From positions 665,693-729,692 of the forward strand of contig CAVSRJ010000001.1 of the NCBI GenBank assembly GCA_963730375.1: DNA of 64,000 nt, in the 5' to 3' direction. This document shows positions 38,247-46,738 of the stretch, one piece after another (the first letter of the stretch is position 1; each line of letters opens with the position of its first letter). Source of the DNA: UBA6224 sp963730375 (GTDB lineage Bacteria; Patescibacteriota; Saccharimonadia; Saccharimonadales; UBA4665). The notes beneath the pieces were generated by a model. That model was not told the origin of the DNA and made no database searches. It worked only from the letters and a program-made list of their open reading frames with translations. The position numbers and the translations under genes were made by a program.

Positions 38247-38877
38247 ATGAAAGCACTCATCACACGAAAGGTTGGCATGACCAGTACCATCGCAGAAGAC
38301 GGTACCATGACTGCTGTTACCTTGCTTTCCGCTAGTCCCTGCGTCATTACGCAGGTCAAGACCGACGAAACTGACGGCTACACCGCTGTGCAGCTCGGTT
38401 TTGAAGAGGGCAAAAAGCAAAACATCAACAAGGCCCAAGCAGGGTCACTTTAAGGCCGCCGGAATGCTCCCGAAGATTATTCGCGAGTTCCGTGTACCCG
38501 AAATCACCGAAGACCTCAAGGTTGGAGAAAGTATCAGCCCCGAGGTCTTTTCAGTTGGCGACGTTATCGACGCCACTGGTAACAGCAAGGGTAAGGGTTG
38601 GGCTGGTACCATCAAGCGCCACAACTTCCATCGCCAGCGCGCAACGCACGGTGGTAAAGGTAACACCCGTAAAGTTGGTTCTATCGGTTGCATGTACCCT
38701 CAGCACATTTTCAAGGGCAAAAAGATGGCCGGTCAGATGGGTGACGAGCAAGTCACCGTCAAGAACCTAAAGATTGCCATCGTAGACGCTGAGAACAACG
38801 TCATCGGCGTTACCGGTGCTGTCCCAGGCCCGCGCAAGGGCATCGTAATTATCAAGGAGGCGGTCAACCATGGCTAA
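38247..38877 (+). CDS. rplC: 50S ribosomal protein L3 (one insertion)
   Basis: uL3, an early 23S rRNA binder near the peptidyl transferase centre. Two overlapping frames give MKALITRKVGMTSTIAEDGTM...GFEEGKKQNINKAQAG and HFKAAGMLPKIIREF...GKGWAGTIKRHNFHRQRATHGGKGN. Removing one G near 38443 joins them into a normal-length protein of about 209 residues. The start may also be GTG 38235. Confidence 0.92.
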
Positions 38878-39524
38878 TATCCCTACATACACCAAGTCAG
38901 GCACCAAAGCTACAACTGCCGCCAAGCTCGAACAAGGATGTCTTCGAAGTCATCCCAGAGAACCACGAACTACTCAAGCAGGCCTACGTCGCTTACCAGA
39001 GCAACGGCCGCGACAACTACGCTGTCGTCAAAACTCGTGGTCTCGTCCGTGGTGGTGGCCGCAAGCCATGGCGCCAAAAAGGCACCGGCCGAGCACGTTT
39101 CGGTTCATCCCGTAACCCTATTTGGCGCGGTGGTGGTATCGTATTTGGTCCAACCGGCGAAGAGAACTACACCAAGCAGATGAATGTTAAGGCCAAGCGC
39201 CTGGCTATCCGCCAAGCTCTTAGCCTCAAGGCGCAAGCTGGCAAGATCGTCGTCATCGAGACCTTCGAATGTAAAGACGGCAAAGTCTCCGACACTGTCA
39301 AATTGTTCAACAAGATCGGTGCAACCGGTCGTGTGCTGTTGGCAGTTACCCAGAAGGATGCACTCGTCGAGCGCGCCACTAACAACCTGCAAAAGGTCAA
39401 AGCAACCGATGTTCGTTACCTGAATGTATACGATATTTTGAACGCTGACACGCTCGTCATCAGCAAGAAGGCACTGGAAGTGCTGGACGCATGGCTCGGT
39501 ACAGCGACGAAGGAGGCCAAGTAA
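38870..39524 (+). CDS. rplD: 50S ribosomal protein L4 (one insertion)
   Basis: uL4, which lines the exit tunnel. After removal of one A near 38931 the protein reads MANIPTYTKSG...KLDKDVFEVIPENHELLKQAYVAYQSNGR and continues through RGGGRKPWRQKGTGRARFGSSRNPIWRGGG. About 217 residues. Its start overlaps rplC by 8 nt. Confidence 0.92.
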
Positions 39525-39925
39525 TGAGTATGTCAATGCCACTGAAGCCTCGCATGAGCGAGAAGGCCTTTGGTCAGAGCCAAACGGGTACGTACGTATT
39601 TGTTGTACCTGGTGATGCCAACAAGCAATCCGTCGCAGAAGCTATTACTGCTCAGTTCGGAGTTCGTGTTGACACAGTTAACATCACCGTCCTAAAGGGC
39701 AAGAGCAAGCGCACTATCAGCCAAAAGGGTCGCCGTGTCCTCCAGGGACGAACAACCGATGTAAAGAAGGCCTATGTCACTCTCGCTGAAGGTGAGAAAC
39801 TGCCAATCTTCGACGCAATCGAGGAAGAGGAAGCCAAGCAGGCCGAGACCCAGGAAAAGCTGAGCAAGGCCGCCGAAAAGGCCGCTGAGAAAGAAGCTAA
39901 GAAAGCCGCGAAGGAGAAGAAGTAA
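39524..39925 (+). CDS. rplW: 50S ribosomal protein L23
   Basis: uL23, at the tunnel exit, the docking site of trigger factor. 133 residues: the core LKPRMSEKAFGQSQTGTYVF...VNITVLKGKSKRTISQKGRR, then an Ala/Glu/Lys-rich helical C-terminal extension of about 40 residues unusual for bacterial L23. It overlaps rplD by one base (TAATG). Confidence 0.95.
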   Translation: MSMSMPLKPRMSEKAFGQSQTGTYVFVVPGDANKQSVAEAITAQFGVRVDTVNITVLKGKSKRTISQKGRRVLQGRTTDVKKAYVTLAEGEKLPIFDAIEEEEAKQAETQEKLSKAAEKAAEKEAKKAAKEKK

Positions 39926-40779
39926 TGGCGATTAAAACACTACAATCCAACTACTCCCGGCCGACGCGGCATGAGCAGCCAGGACTTCGACGGTATCACT
40001 ACCAAGAAGCCACTGAAGTCTCTCGTCGTTGCAAAGCGTCGCGGCAACGGTCGCAACAACCAGGGCCGTATCACGACCCGTCACAAGGGTGGTGGCGCTC
40101 GCAAGTTCTACCGCATGGTTAACTTCAAGCTTGCTGCAGGCACCGAGGCAGTCATCGAACACATTGAGTACGATCCCAACCGCTCCGCTCGACTAGCTCG
40201 TATCAAGGAAACAATGGTACGTATCACTACATCCTGGCTGCCAAAGGCATGAAGGTCGGCCAGAAGATTTCTGCCGGCGAAGAAGTTGCCATCGAGACTG
40301 GTAACCGCCTGCCACTCAAAGCTATCCCAGTCGGTAGCACCATTCACGCCATCGAAATGACACCCGGCAAGGGTGCCCAGATGGTTCGCAGCGCTGGTAA
40401 CGGCGCGCAGCTGATGGCCAAAGAGGGTGAATATGGTCAGGTGCGATTGCCAAGCGGCGAAGTCCGTATGGTTCACCTGGAGTGCACCGCCAGCCTGGGT
40501 AGCCTTGGTAACGAACAGCACCAAAACATCAAGATTGGTAAAGCTGGCCGTAGCCGACACAAGGGTATTCGCCCAAGTGTCCGTGGTGTTGTTATGAACG
40601 CGGCAGATCACCCACACGGTGGTGGTGACGGTGGTCGTCACGGTATCGGTGGTGGTAAAAACCACGGTTCTGCGCCTAAGACGCCATGGGGTCAGAAGAC
40701 CTTGGGCTACAAGACCCGTCGACGCAAGAGCACTAATAAATTTATCGTAAGAAGCCGTCATGCGGCCAAGAGGAAATAA
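39925..40779 (+). CDS. rplB: 50S ribosomal protein L2 (one insertion, one deletion)
   Basis: uL2, required for subunit joining and peptidyl transfer. The corrected sequence begins MAIKTYNPTTPGRRGMSSQDFDGITTKKP (extra C near 39940) and continues RIKENNGTYHYILAAKGMKVGQKI (missing A near 40211). The C-terminal loop NAADHPHGGGDGRH-type is present as MNAADHPHGGGDGGRHGIGGG, containing the conserved histidine. Confidence 0.93.
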
Positions 40780-40790
40780 GGAGGTAAGAT

Positions 40791-41060
40791 ATGAGTCGTT
40801 CACTCAAGAAAGGTCCATTCATCGATTTCAAGCTCGCCAAGAAGGTAGATGCGCTTGGACCGAAGATCGTACCATCATCAAGACCTGGGCACGTAGCCAG
40901 CACAATTCCGCCAGAGTTTGTTGGCCGCACCATCGCAGTCCACAACGGCAAGGTACACGTCCCGGTTTTCATTACAGAAAACATGGTTGGTCACAAACTC
41001 GGTGAGTTTGCGCCGACCCGTAAGTTCCGTACGCACGGTGGAAAGCTGGCGAAAAGGTAG
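40791..41060 (+). CDS. rpsS: 30S ribosomal protein S19
   Basis: uS19. 89 residues, intact: MSRSLKKGPFIDFKLAKKVD, then GRTIAVHNGKVHVPVFITENMVGHKLGEFAPTRKFRTH. Strong Shine-Dalgarno AGGAGGT 6 nt before the ATG. Confidence 0.96.
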   Translation: MSRSLKKGPFIDFKLAKKVDALGPKIVPSSRPGHVASTIPPEFVGRTIAVHNGKVHVPVFITENMVGHKLGEFAPTRKFRTHGGKLAKR

Positions 41061-41066
41061 GCCAAT

Positions 41067-41502
41067 ATGAGTACTGGAGTAAAAGCACTCGGAAATAAAA
41101 CAGGTGTCCGCGCGAGCGCGATGGGCGTTCGACTGAGCCCCCGCAAGGTTGCGGTGGTGGCTAGCCTGGTTCGTGGCCGCACTGTAGAGGATGCACTGAC
41201 TATTCTCGAGCACACCCCACGCCGCAGCGCTGTTGCCGTCAGCAAAGTTATCAAGAGTGCCAAGGCTAACGCCGACCACAACCACGGCTACAAGCCAGCC
41301 ACACTGAAGATCACCGAAATTACTGTTACGCCTGGGCCACGACTGAAGCGATTACCAGCCTGCCGCCCATGGCCGTGCATTGCCATTCCAGAAGAAGACT
41401 TCTCACATCACCGTAATTGTCGATGGTGAGAAGCGTGAAGTTAAAAAACCTGCTGCAGCCAAGACGGCAAGCAAGCCAGCCAATAGTAAGGAGACAAAGT
41501 AA
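41067..41502 (+). CDS. rplV: 50S ribosomal protein L22 (one insertion)
   Basis: uL22, lining the exit tunnel. The first frame gives VRASAMGVRLSPRKVAVVASLVRGRTVEDAL...ITVTPGPRLKR. Removing a T near 41352 restores YQPAAHGRALPFQKKTSHITVIVDGEKREV and a Lys/Ala-rich tail ending at the TAA at 41500-41502. That stop overlaps the ATG of the first micro-ORF. Confidence 0.92.
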
Positions 41503-41612
41503 TGTTCATCGCAAGGGAAAAGAGCAGCCAGAGCGAAAAATCGCACTTTTTCGCCCTGCGCGATGAGAAAAACCGACAGGTTTGTCTCATAACCAACAAG
41601 GAGGCCAAATAA
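41502..41612 (+). CDS. Micro-ORF A before rpsC, repeat-encoded
   Basis: 36 codons (MFIAREKSSQSEKSHFFALR...TNKEAK). The ATG overlaps the rplV stop (TAATG) and the stop overlaps the rpsC ATG (TAATG). GGAG lies 7-10 nt before its start, and the rpsC Shine-Dalgarno GGAGG is inside its last codons. The middle is the repeated element and shares KSSQS, SH, A-x-R and EKN with three other micro-ORFs. No known family. It may be a true small protein or a translated spacer that couples translation. Confidence 0.6.
   Translation: MFIAREKSSQSEKSHFFALRDEKNRQVCLITNKEAK
41517..41590 (+). repeat. Ribosomal-operon double-hairpin element, copy A
   Basis: Hairpin 1: CAGAGCGAAAAA (41529-41540), loop TCGCAC, TTTTTCGCCCTG (41547-41558), with one A-C mismatch. 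Hairpin 2: ATGAGAAAAACC (41563-41574), loop GACA, GGTTTGTCTCAT (41579-41590), with one A-G mismatch. Relative to the other copies two base pairs of hairpin 1 are exchanged on both strands. Confidence 0.9.
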
Positions 41613-42242
41613 TGGGTCAAAAAGTAAATCCTATTAGCATGCGCCTCCAGGTTAACAAGGACTGGCGCAGCAAGTGGTTCGTAGAAAAGCGTGACTACGC
41701 CAAGTTCCTCGAGAGCGACCTGAGAGTCCGCAAGCTCATCGACAAAAAGGTCGGTAGCCGTGGTGCTATCAACCGCGTCGAGATTAGCCGAACTGCCAAC
41801 CTCGTGACTGTCACTATCAGCACCGCCAAAGCCGGTGTCGTGATTGGTCGCGGTGGTCAGGGTGTACAAGAGCTGAAGGACACTATTGAGAAAATCTATG
41901 GTATCCCTACTCGAGTAAACATTGAAGAAATTAAAAAGCCTGAGCTCTACGCCAAGCTGGTTGCCGAAAACATCGCCTTTCAGCTGGAGCGTCGCATGAG
42001 TTTCCGCCGTGCCATCAAGTCAGTCTGCCGCCAACACTATGCGTGCAGGTGCTAAAGGTATTCGTATCGAAGTCGCTGGTCGACTGAACGGTGCCGAGAT
42101 GAGCCGCCGTGAAAAAGAGGTTGCCGGTTCGGTACCACTTCACACAATGCGCGCCGACATCGACTACGCCCAGGTTAACGCCCAGACCGTCGCTGGCATC
42201 ATCGGCGTCAAGGTCTGGATCTACAAGGGGGAAGCATCATGA
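41612..42242 (+). CDS. rpsC: 30S ribosomal protein S3 (one insertion)
   Basis: uS3, at the mRNA entry channel. MGQKVNPISMRLQVNKDWRSKWF, the KH domain GVVIGRGGQGVQELKDTI and, after removal of a T near 42020, AIKQSAANTMRAGAKGIRIEV followed by GSVPLHTMRADIDYAQ and GVKVWIYKGE. About 209 residues. The stop overlaps the ATG of micro-ORF B (ATGA). Confidence 0.93.
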
Positions 42243-42361
42243 AGCTCCAGTTTGTAGTTCAGAAAAAGAGCAGCCAGAGCCAAAATTCGCACATTTTGGC
42301 CGTGCGCTATGAGAAAAACCTTGGGTTTGTCTCATGCGTTTGCAGAGGGGAGGCGCAGTAA
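42239..42361 (+). CDS. Micro-ORF B before rplP, repeat-encoded
   Basis: 40 codons (MKLQFVVQKKSSQSQNSHIL...CRGEAQ). The start overlaps the rpsC stop by 4 nt (ATGA), the stop overlaps the rplP start (TAATG). It has its own Shine-Dalgarno (GGGGGA in the rpsC tail) and carries that of rplP (GGGGAGG) in its 3' end. After the shared EKN the frame differs by one base from copies A, C and D, so the peptide tail diverges while the nucleotide hairpin is kept. Confidence 0.6.
   Translation: MKLQFVVQKKSSQSQNSHILAVRYEKNLGFVSCVCRGEAQ
42263..42335 (+). repeat. Ribosomal-operon double-hairpin element, copy B
   Basis: Hairpin 1: CAGAGCCAAAAT (42275-42286), loop TCGCAC, ATTTTGGCCGTG (42293-42304); the outer stem is weaker than in other copies. 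Hairpin 2: ATGAGAAAAACC (42309-42320), loop TTG, GGTTTGTCTCAT (42324-42335). Confidence 0.9.
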
Positions 42362-42780
42362 TGTTACTTCCAAAGCGAACTAAATTTCGCAAGGTACGCA
42401 AGGGCAAAATCCGTGGTGTCGCAACCAGCGGCAACTACATTGCTCACGGCGACTACGCCTTGCAGTCACAGAGCCACGAGCGTATTACTTCTCGCCAAAT
42501 TGAGGCCGCTCGACAGGCGATGACACGCCACATCAAGCGTGGTGGTAAAATCTGGATCCGCATTTTCCCTCACACCCCTGTTACGCGCAAGCCACAGGAT
42601 GTAAAGATGGGTAGCGGTAAAGGTAACCCAGAGTTCTTTGCGGCCAAGGTACGCCCCGGCACGATCATGTTTGAGATGCAGGGAGTGCCCGAGGAGTACG
42701 CACGCGAGGCAATGCGCCTGGCTGCACACAAACTACCGGTAAAGACTAAGTTTCTGACACGGGAGGATGTCATAGCATGA
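42361..42780 (+). CDS. rplP: 50S ribosomal protein L16
   Basis: uL16, at the A-site and assembly checkpoint of the large subunit. 139 residues, intact: MLLPKRTKFRKVRKGKIRGVAT, QIEAARQAMTRHIKRGGKIWIRIFP, VTRKPQDVKMGSGKGNPEFF. It overlaps rpmC by 4 nt. Confidence 0.96.
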   Translation: MLLPKRTKFRKVRKGKIRGVATSGNYIAHGDYALQSQSHERITSRQIEAARQAMTRHIKRGGKIWIRIFPHTPVTRKPQDVKMGSGKGNPEFFAAKVRPGTIMFEMQGVPEEYAREAMRLAAHKLPVKTKFLTREDVIA

Positions 42781-42977
42781 AAGTTGCAGAAATCCGCAAA
42801 TTATCAACAGCCGAGCTGACGACCGAGAGCACCAAGCTCCGCGAAGAGATTGCCGACCTGAAGCGTCGCCTACACATGGGTGAGATTCAGAACGTTCGAC
42901 TTATTCGTGGCAAGCGCAAAGATCTCGCTCGAATGTTGACAGTACTGAGCGAACAATTAGTCAAGGAGGCAAAATAA
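42777..42977 (+). CDS. rpmC: 50S ribosomal protein L29
   Basis: uL29, next to the tunnel exit. 66 residues, two-helix type: KVAEIRKLSTAELTTESTKLREE...GEIQNVRLIRGKRKDLARMLTVL. The ATG overlaps the rplP stop; its own stop overlaps micro-ORF C (TAATG). Confidence 0.95.
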   Translation: MKVAEIRKLSTAELTTESTKLREEIADLKRRLHMGEIQNVRLIRGKRKDLARMLTVLSEQLVKEAK

Positions 42978-43093
42978 TGTTTTGCCCAACCATCAGTAAG
43001 GAAAAGAGCAGCCAGAGCCAAAATTCGCACATTTTGGCCCTGCGCGATGAGAAAAACGTAGTTTGTCTCATGGAAGTAAAGGAGGCCAAGTAA
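42977..43093 (+). CDS. Micro-ORF C before rpsQ, repeat-encoded
   Basis: 38 codons (MFCPTISKEKSSQSQNSHIL...EVKEAK). The ATG overlaps the rpmC stop and the stop overlaps the rpsQ ATG, both as TAATG. Shine-Dalgarno GGAGG precedes it, and the rpsQ GGAGG lies in its last codons. Core peptide nearly identical to copy D and close to A and B. Confidence 0.6.
   Translation: MFCPTISKEKSSQSQNSHILALRDEKNVVCLMEVKEAK
43001..43071 (+). repeat. Ribosomal-operon double-hairpin element, copy C
   Basis: Hairpin 1: CAGAGCCAAAAT (43013-43024), loop TCGCAC, ATTTTGGCCCTG (43031-43042). Hairpin 2: ATGAGAAAAAC (43047-43057), loop GTA, GTTTGTCTCAT (43061-43071). Confidence 0.9.
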
Positions 43094-43421
43094 TGGCGAA
43101 GACAATCATCGGTACGGTGTCGCAGCAACAAGACCGACAAGACCATCGTCGTTACGGTCCAAACCCGTAAGACACATCCACTCTACCGCAAACAATACAC
43201 TGTCAGTACCAAATTCATGGCACATGACGAAAACAACGAAGCTCAAGTTGGCGACAAGGTCGCCATCAGTCGAGACTCGTCCCATCAGCGCTCGTAAGCG
43301 TTTCAAGCTCGATCGCATTATCGAGAAGCCAAAACTGCGCGAGGATTCGCTCGCAGTTGCCAAGCCAGAAGATGATGGCAAGGACAAGCCAGTTAAGGCA
43401 GCCGACAAGGAGGAGAAGTAA
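43093..43421 (+). CDS. rpsQ: 30S ribosomal protein S17 (two insertions)
   Basis: uS17. Reconstructed as MAKTIIGTVRSNKTDKTIVVTVQTRK (extra T near 43120), HPLYRKQYTVSTKFMAHDENNEAQVGDKVAIS and ETRPISARKRFKLDRIIEKP (extra C near 43271), with an acidic/Lys-rich tail. About 108 residues. It overlaps rplN by one base. Confidence 0.9.
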
Positions 43422-43790
43422 TGATTCAACAAGAATCACGCCTCGTTGTCTGTGACAACAGTGGTGCGCGCGAGATCCTATGTATCCGCGTCCTTGGTGG
43501 CACCCGCCGCCGTTACGCACGAGTCGGTGACATCATCGTCGCCACCGTCAAGGAAGCCGCACCAAACGGTACAGTCAAGAAGAAGACCGTCGTTAGGGCA
43601 GTTGTGGTCCGCACCCGCGACCAGATCCGCCGCAAAGACGGCAGCACCATTAAGTTTGATGACAACGCCGCTGTTATCATCGGCGACGACAAACAACCAC
43701 GCGGCTACTCGTATCTTTGGCCCAGTGCCACGCGAGCTACGTGACCAGGGCTACGCAAAGATCATTAGCCTGGCACCGGAGGTACTGTAA
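43421..43790 (+). CDS. rplN: 50S ribosomal protein L14 (one insertion)
   Basis: uL14, at the subunit interface. MIQQESRLVVCDNSGAREILCIRVLGG...GDIIVATVKEAAPNGTVKKKTVVRAVVVRT; after removal of a T near 43705 the tail is RGTRIFGPVPRELRDQGYAKIISLAPEVL. About 122 residues. Confidence 0.93.
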
Positions 43791-44136
43791 TGAGTAAGCA
43801 ACCAACAACTACAACGACCTACAAGATTCGCCTCAAAAAGGGCGATACGGTTGTCGTACGCACCGGTAAGTACAAAGGCCAGACTGGTAAGGTCGTGGCT
43901 ACCCACCCCCGCGAGAACAAAGTCACTGTCGAGGGCATCAACATCGTCAAGAAGGCCAGAAGCCAACCCAGGCCCACCCCCAGGGCGGAATCATCGAGAT
44001 TACCAAGCCTATCTGGGTCAGCAAGGTCGCCATCGTCGAGCCTACCAGCAAGCAAGCATCCCGCATCGGCTACAAAGTCGACAAGGATGGCACCAAAACC
44101 CGAGTATTTAAGAAGAATGGAAAGGAGATCAAGTAA
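43790..44136 (+). CDS. rplX: 50S ribosomal protein L24 (one deletion)
   Basis: uL24, an assembly initiator. YKIRLKKGDTVVVRTGKYKGQTGKVV...VTVEGINIVKKARKPTQAHPQGGIIEITKPIWVSKVAIV once a missing A near 43960 is restored; the C-terminus is RIGYKVDKDGTKTRVFKKNGKEIK. About 115 residues. One-base overlap with rplE. Confidence 0.91.
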
Positions 44137-44738
44137 TGGCAGACGCAAAAGCACCAGCTAAGAAAGCTGCTAAAACAGACGCTCCCTACCACGCTCGTCT
44201 TCGTACCGAGTACAACGACAAAATTGCTAAGGAACTGATGAAAGAACTTGGCCTCAAGAACGTCCACCAGGTACCACGCGTCCAGAAGATTGTCGTTGGT
44301 GTCGGCCTCGGCAAAGCCAAGGATGACAAAAAGGTAATCGAAGCAGCCAACAACACGTTGACCAAGATTACCGGCCAAAAGCCCGTTCAGACGTACGCCA
44401 AGAAGTCGATTGCCGGCTTCAAGCTGCGCGAGGGCAACATGATTGGCCTCAAGGTAACTCTGCGCGGTGACCAAATGTACGAGTTCATGGACCGCGTCAT
44501 TAACATCGTGCTGCCACGACTTCGTGACTTCCACGGTGTATCCAACAAGTCGTTTGACGCCAACGGCAACTACAGCCTCGGCTTCGTTGATCAGTCAGTC
44601 TTTCCAGAACTGACCTTTGACGAGACGACCACGGTACATGGTTTGCAGGTGAATTTTGTAATCAGCAGCGAAGGCAAAGACGACGCTAAGGCCCTACTAG
44701 CCAAGTTCGGTATGCCATTCCAGAAGGAGGACAAGTAA
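44136..44738 (+). CDS. rplE: 50S ribosomal protein L5
   Basis: uL5, which binds 5S rRNA in the central protuberance. 200 residues, intact: YNDKIAKELMKELGLKNVHQVPRVQKIVVGVGLG, TKITGQKPVQTYAKKSIAGFKLREG, LRDFHGVSNKSFDANGNYSLG. An Ala/Lys-rich N-terminal extension of about 15 residues. Ends in TAATG overlap with the next small gene. Confidence 0.96.
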   Translation: MADAKAPAKKAAKTDAPYHARLRTEYNDKIAKELMKELGLKNVHQVPRVQKIVVGVGLGKAKDDKKVIEAANNTLTKITGQKPVQTYAKKSIAGFKLREGNMIGLKVTLRGDQMYEFMDRVINIVLPRLRDFHGVSNKSFDANGNYSLGFVDQSVFPELTFDETTTVHGLQVNFVISSEGKDDAKALLAKFGMPFQKEDK

Positions 44739-44935
44739 TGAGTGAAACAGCACCTATGTCACGGGGTGACACGCCCGAAGAACGTTGGGCTCACACGCTC
44801 GCTACGACTCCAGAAGGACCGAATCCTATTCCAGTGGATGAAGACCCGGAAACCGCTGCTGAATACGAAGCTAATTTGGAAGAATTAAGACGCCGAGCTG
44901 CAGAGAAGGCTCAACGCAAAGAAGGAGAAGCATAA
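44738..44935 (+). CDS. Small acidic protein between rplE and rpsN
   Basis: 65 residues (MSETAPMSRGDTPEERWAHT...KAQRKEGEA), a disordered acidic first half and a predicted charged helix at the end (EYEANLEELRRRAAEKAQ). Both ends overlap ribosomal genes as TAATG, so it must be translated with them. rplE is normally followed directly by rpsN. No family recognised; possibly a lineage-specific ribosomal accessory protein. Confidence 0.65.
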   Translation: MSETAPMSRGDTPEERWAHTLATTPEGPNPIPVDEDPETAAEYEANLEELRRRAAEKAQRKEGEA

Positions 44936-45204
44936 TGGCAAAGAAATCCATGATTGCTCGCGACAAGAAGCGCCAGAAGATGATTGAGAAGTACGCTGCC
45001 AAGCGTGCCGAACTCAAAGAGATGGGTGACCTAGAGGGTCTAGCCAAGCTGCCACGCAACTCCAGCCCAACCCGCTGGAAGAACCGCTGTGTAGAGACTG
45101 GCCGTCCACACGCCTACATGCGCCGATTCGGCCTCAGCCGTATCAGTTTCCGCGAGCACGCAAGCAAGGGTGAAATCCCTGGTGTAACGAAAGCGAGTTG
45201 GTAG
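44935..45204 (+). CDS. rpsN: 30S ribosomal protein S14, zinc-free form
   Basis: uS14, in the head of the small subunit. 89 residues, the longer form: MIARDKKRQKMIEKYAAKRAELK...LPRNSSPTRWKNRCVETGRPHAYMRRFGLSRISFREHA. The four zinc cysteines of the short form are absent (a single Cys remains). Confidence 0.95.
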   Translation: MAKKSMIARDKKRQKMIEKYAAKRAELKEMGDLEGLAKLPRNSSPTRWKNRCVETGRPHAYMRRFGLSRISFREHASKGEIPGVTKASW

Positions 45205-45205
45205 T

Positions 45206-45606
45206 ATGAGCGTCACAAGTACAGACCCAATCGCAGACATGCTGACACGTATCCGCAACGCGATTAACGTCCGCAAGCACGACCGTACGCCTGCCACACA
45301 GCAAGGTAAAGCAATCCGTTGCCGAACTCTTAAGCAGAGCAACTTCCTCGACGACGTCAAGGTCGAGGGTGACGGCATCGCCAAAGAGCTCGTCATCACC
45401 ATCAATGGCGAGCACAGCAACGCTCGCATCACCGAGATTGCTCGCATGAGCAAGCCTGGCCGTCGCTACTACGTAGCAGTCAGGACATCCCAACCGTCAA
45501 GCGCGGCCGTGGTGTCGTCATCGTCAGTACCAGCAAGGGTATGATGACCGGCGACCAAGCCAAGCAGGCCAAAATCGGTGGCGAATTAATTTGTAAGGTG
45601 TACTAG
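45206..45606 (+). CDS. rpsH: 30S ribosomal protein S8 (three indels)
   Basis: uS8, a key 16S central-domain binder and, in E. coli, the regulator of the spc operon. DPIADMLTRIRNAINVRK is normal; then an extra C near 45278 and a missing A near 45332 put 17 residues out of frame. Corrected they read TTVRLPHSKVKQSVAEL, as expected of S8. A missing C near 45480 hides the end: VQDIPTVKRGRGVVIVSTSKGMMTGDQAKQAKIGGELICKVY. About 132 residues. Confidence 0.91.
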
Positions 45607-45613
45607 AGCTGTT

Positions 45614-45811
45614 ATGTCGAGTCATCTAGATGCATTCAGGGATCAGGTAGCTGGCATGGACGGCACCGACTTTGAGCTAGAATTGATGACAAGTCCAGAC
45701 AATTTTGTCGGGAAAGTCATTGGTTTGATGATTGAAGATGATCCGGATTTTTTGCCCACTGAGGGTGACCCCACCATTTCGGGCAGAGATGTCGAGACAC
45801 AAATTTATTAG
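45614..45811 (+). CDS. Small acidic protein between rpsH and rplF
   Basis: 65 residues, strongly acidic (MSSHLDAFRDQVAGMDGTDFELEL...IEDDPDFLPTEGDP). It lies 7 nt after rpsH and 18 nt before rplF, with no promoter of its own, so it is part of the spc transcript. No family recognised. It is the second acidic small protein in this operon. Confidence 0.6.
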   Translation: MSSHLDAFRDQVAGMDGTDFELELMTSPDNFVGKVIGLMIEDDPDFLPTEGDPTISGRDVETQIY

Positions 45812-45829
45812 AGATAACAAGGAATAAAT

Positions 45830-46373
45830 ATGAGTCGAGTAGGAAAACAGCCCATCGCAGTACCGAGCGGCGTGACAATCACTCTCGACCCAGACACCAT
45901 CAAGGTGGCTGGGTCGAAGGGCGAACTGTCGACCCCGCAGCTGGATGGCATCACAGTAAAGCAAGAGGATGGTAATCGTGACCGTTACTCGTGCAAACGA
46001 CGAGCCAAAGAACCGTGCCAAGCACGGTCTGATGCGCTCACTGATTAACAACATGGTCGTCGGCGTCAGCCAAGGATTCAGTAAACAGCTCGAAGTCAAC
46101 GGCGTCGGATTCCGTGTTGCCCTGGCTGGCAGCGATCTAAAGATGAGCCTGGGCTTCAGCCACGAAGTCGTCTATCACCTGCCACAAGGCATCACCGCCA
46201 ACTGTTGAGCAGAATGAAGATCACCATCAGTGGCATCGACAAGCAGCAAGTTGGCCAAGTCGCCGCCGAAATCCGCGCACTGCAAGAAGCCAGAGCCATA
46301 CAAGGGCAAAGGTATCAAGTATGTTGACGAACGAATTATCCGCAAGAGCGGTAAATCAGGAAAGGATAAGTAG
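45830..46373 (+). CDS. rplF: 50S ribosomal protein L6 (four insertions)
   Basis: uL6, near the factor-binding site. Pieces in order: MSRVGKQPIAVPSGVTITLDPDTIKVAGSKGELS; after an extra base near 45974, IVTVTRANDEPKNRAKHGLMRSLINNMVVGVSQGF; after two extra bases near 46201 and 46215, TVEQNKITISGIDKQQVGQVAAEIRALQ; after another near 46286, KPEPYKGKGIKYVDERIIRKSGK. About 180 residues. The densest cluster of shifts in the window. Confidence 0.9.
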
Positions 46374-46379
46374 GACAGT

Positions 46380-46736
46380 ATGACTAATATATCTGATAAA
46401 CTACGCAACCGAGTCCTCCGCAAGAACCGTATCCGTGCGGTTATCAGCGGTACCGCCGAGCGCCCACGCTTGAGCGTCCACGTAAGCAACCGCCACGTCA
46501 GTGCCCAACTCATCGATGATGAGGCCGGCAAGACCCTGGGCTACGTTACCACCGTTGGCAAGAAAGACGCCACCGGCACAATGGTACAGCGAGCCGAATG
46601 GGTTGGCACCGAGATTGCCAAGAAGGCAAAGACTATCAAAGTGAAGAGCGTCGTGTTCGACCGCAGCGGCAAGCTGTATCACGGTCGAGTCAAGGCTTTG
46701 GCCGATGCCGCACGTAACGCAGGATTGGAGTTCTAA
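46380..46736 (+). CDS. rplR: 50S ribosomal protein L18
   Basis: uL18, which binds 5S rRNA. 118 residues, intact: RIRAVISGTAERPRLSVHVSNRHVSAQLIDDEAGKTL...VVFDRSGKLYHGRVKALADAARNAGLEF. Confidence 0.96.
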   Translation: MTNISDKLRNRVLRKNRIRAVISGTAERPRLSVHVSNRHVSAQLIDDEAGKTLGYVTTVGKKDATGTMVQRAEWVGTEIAKKAKTIKVKSVVFDRSGKLYHGRVKALADAARNAGLEF

Positions 46737-46738
46737 TC

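Noticed and set aside
41441..43146. Minus-strand open frames sharing an RRAK-x-CEFWLWLLFS-like segment
   Set aside because: They are the antisense reading of the double-hairpin repeat and have no start signals; the plus-strand micro-ORFs are better placed.
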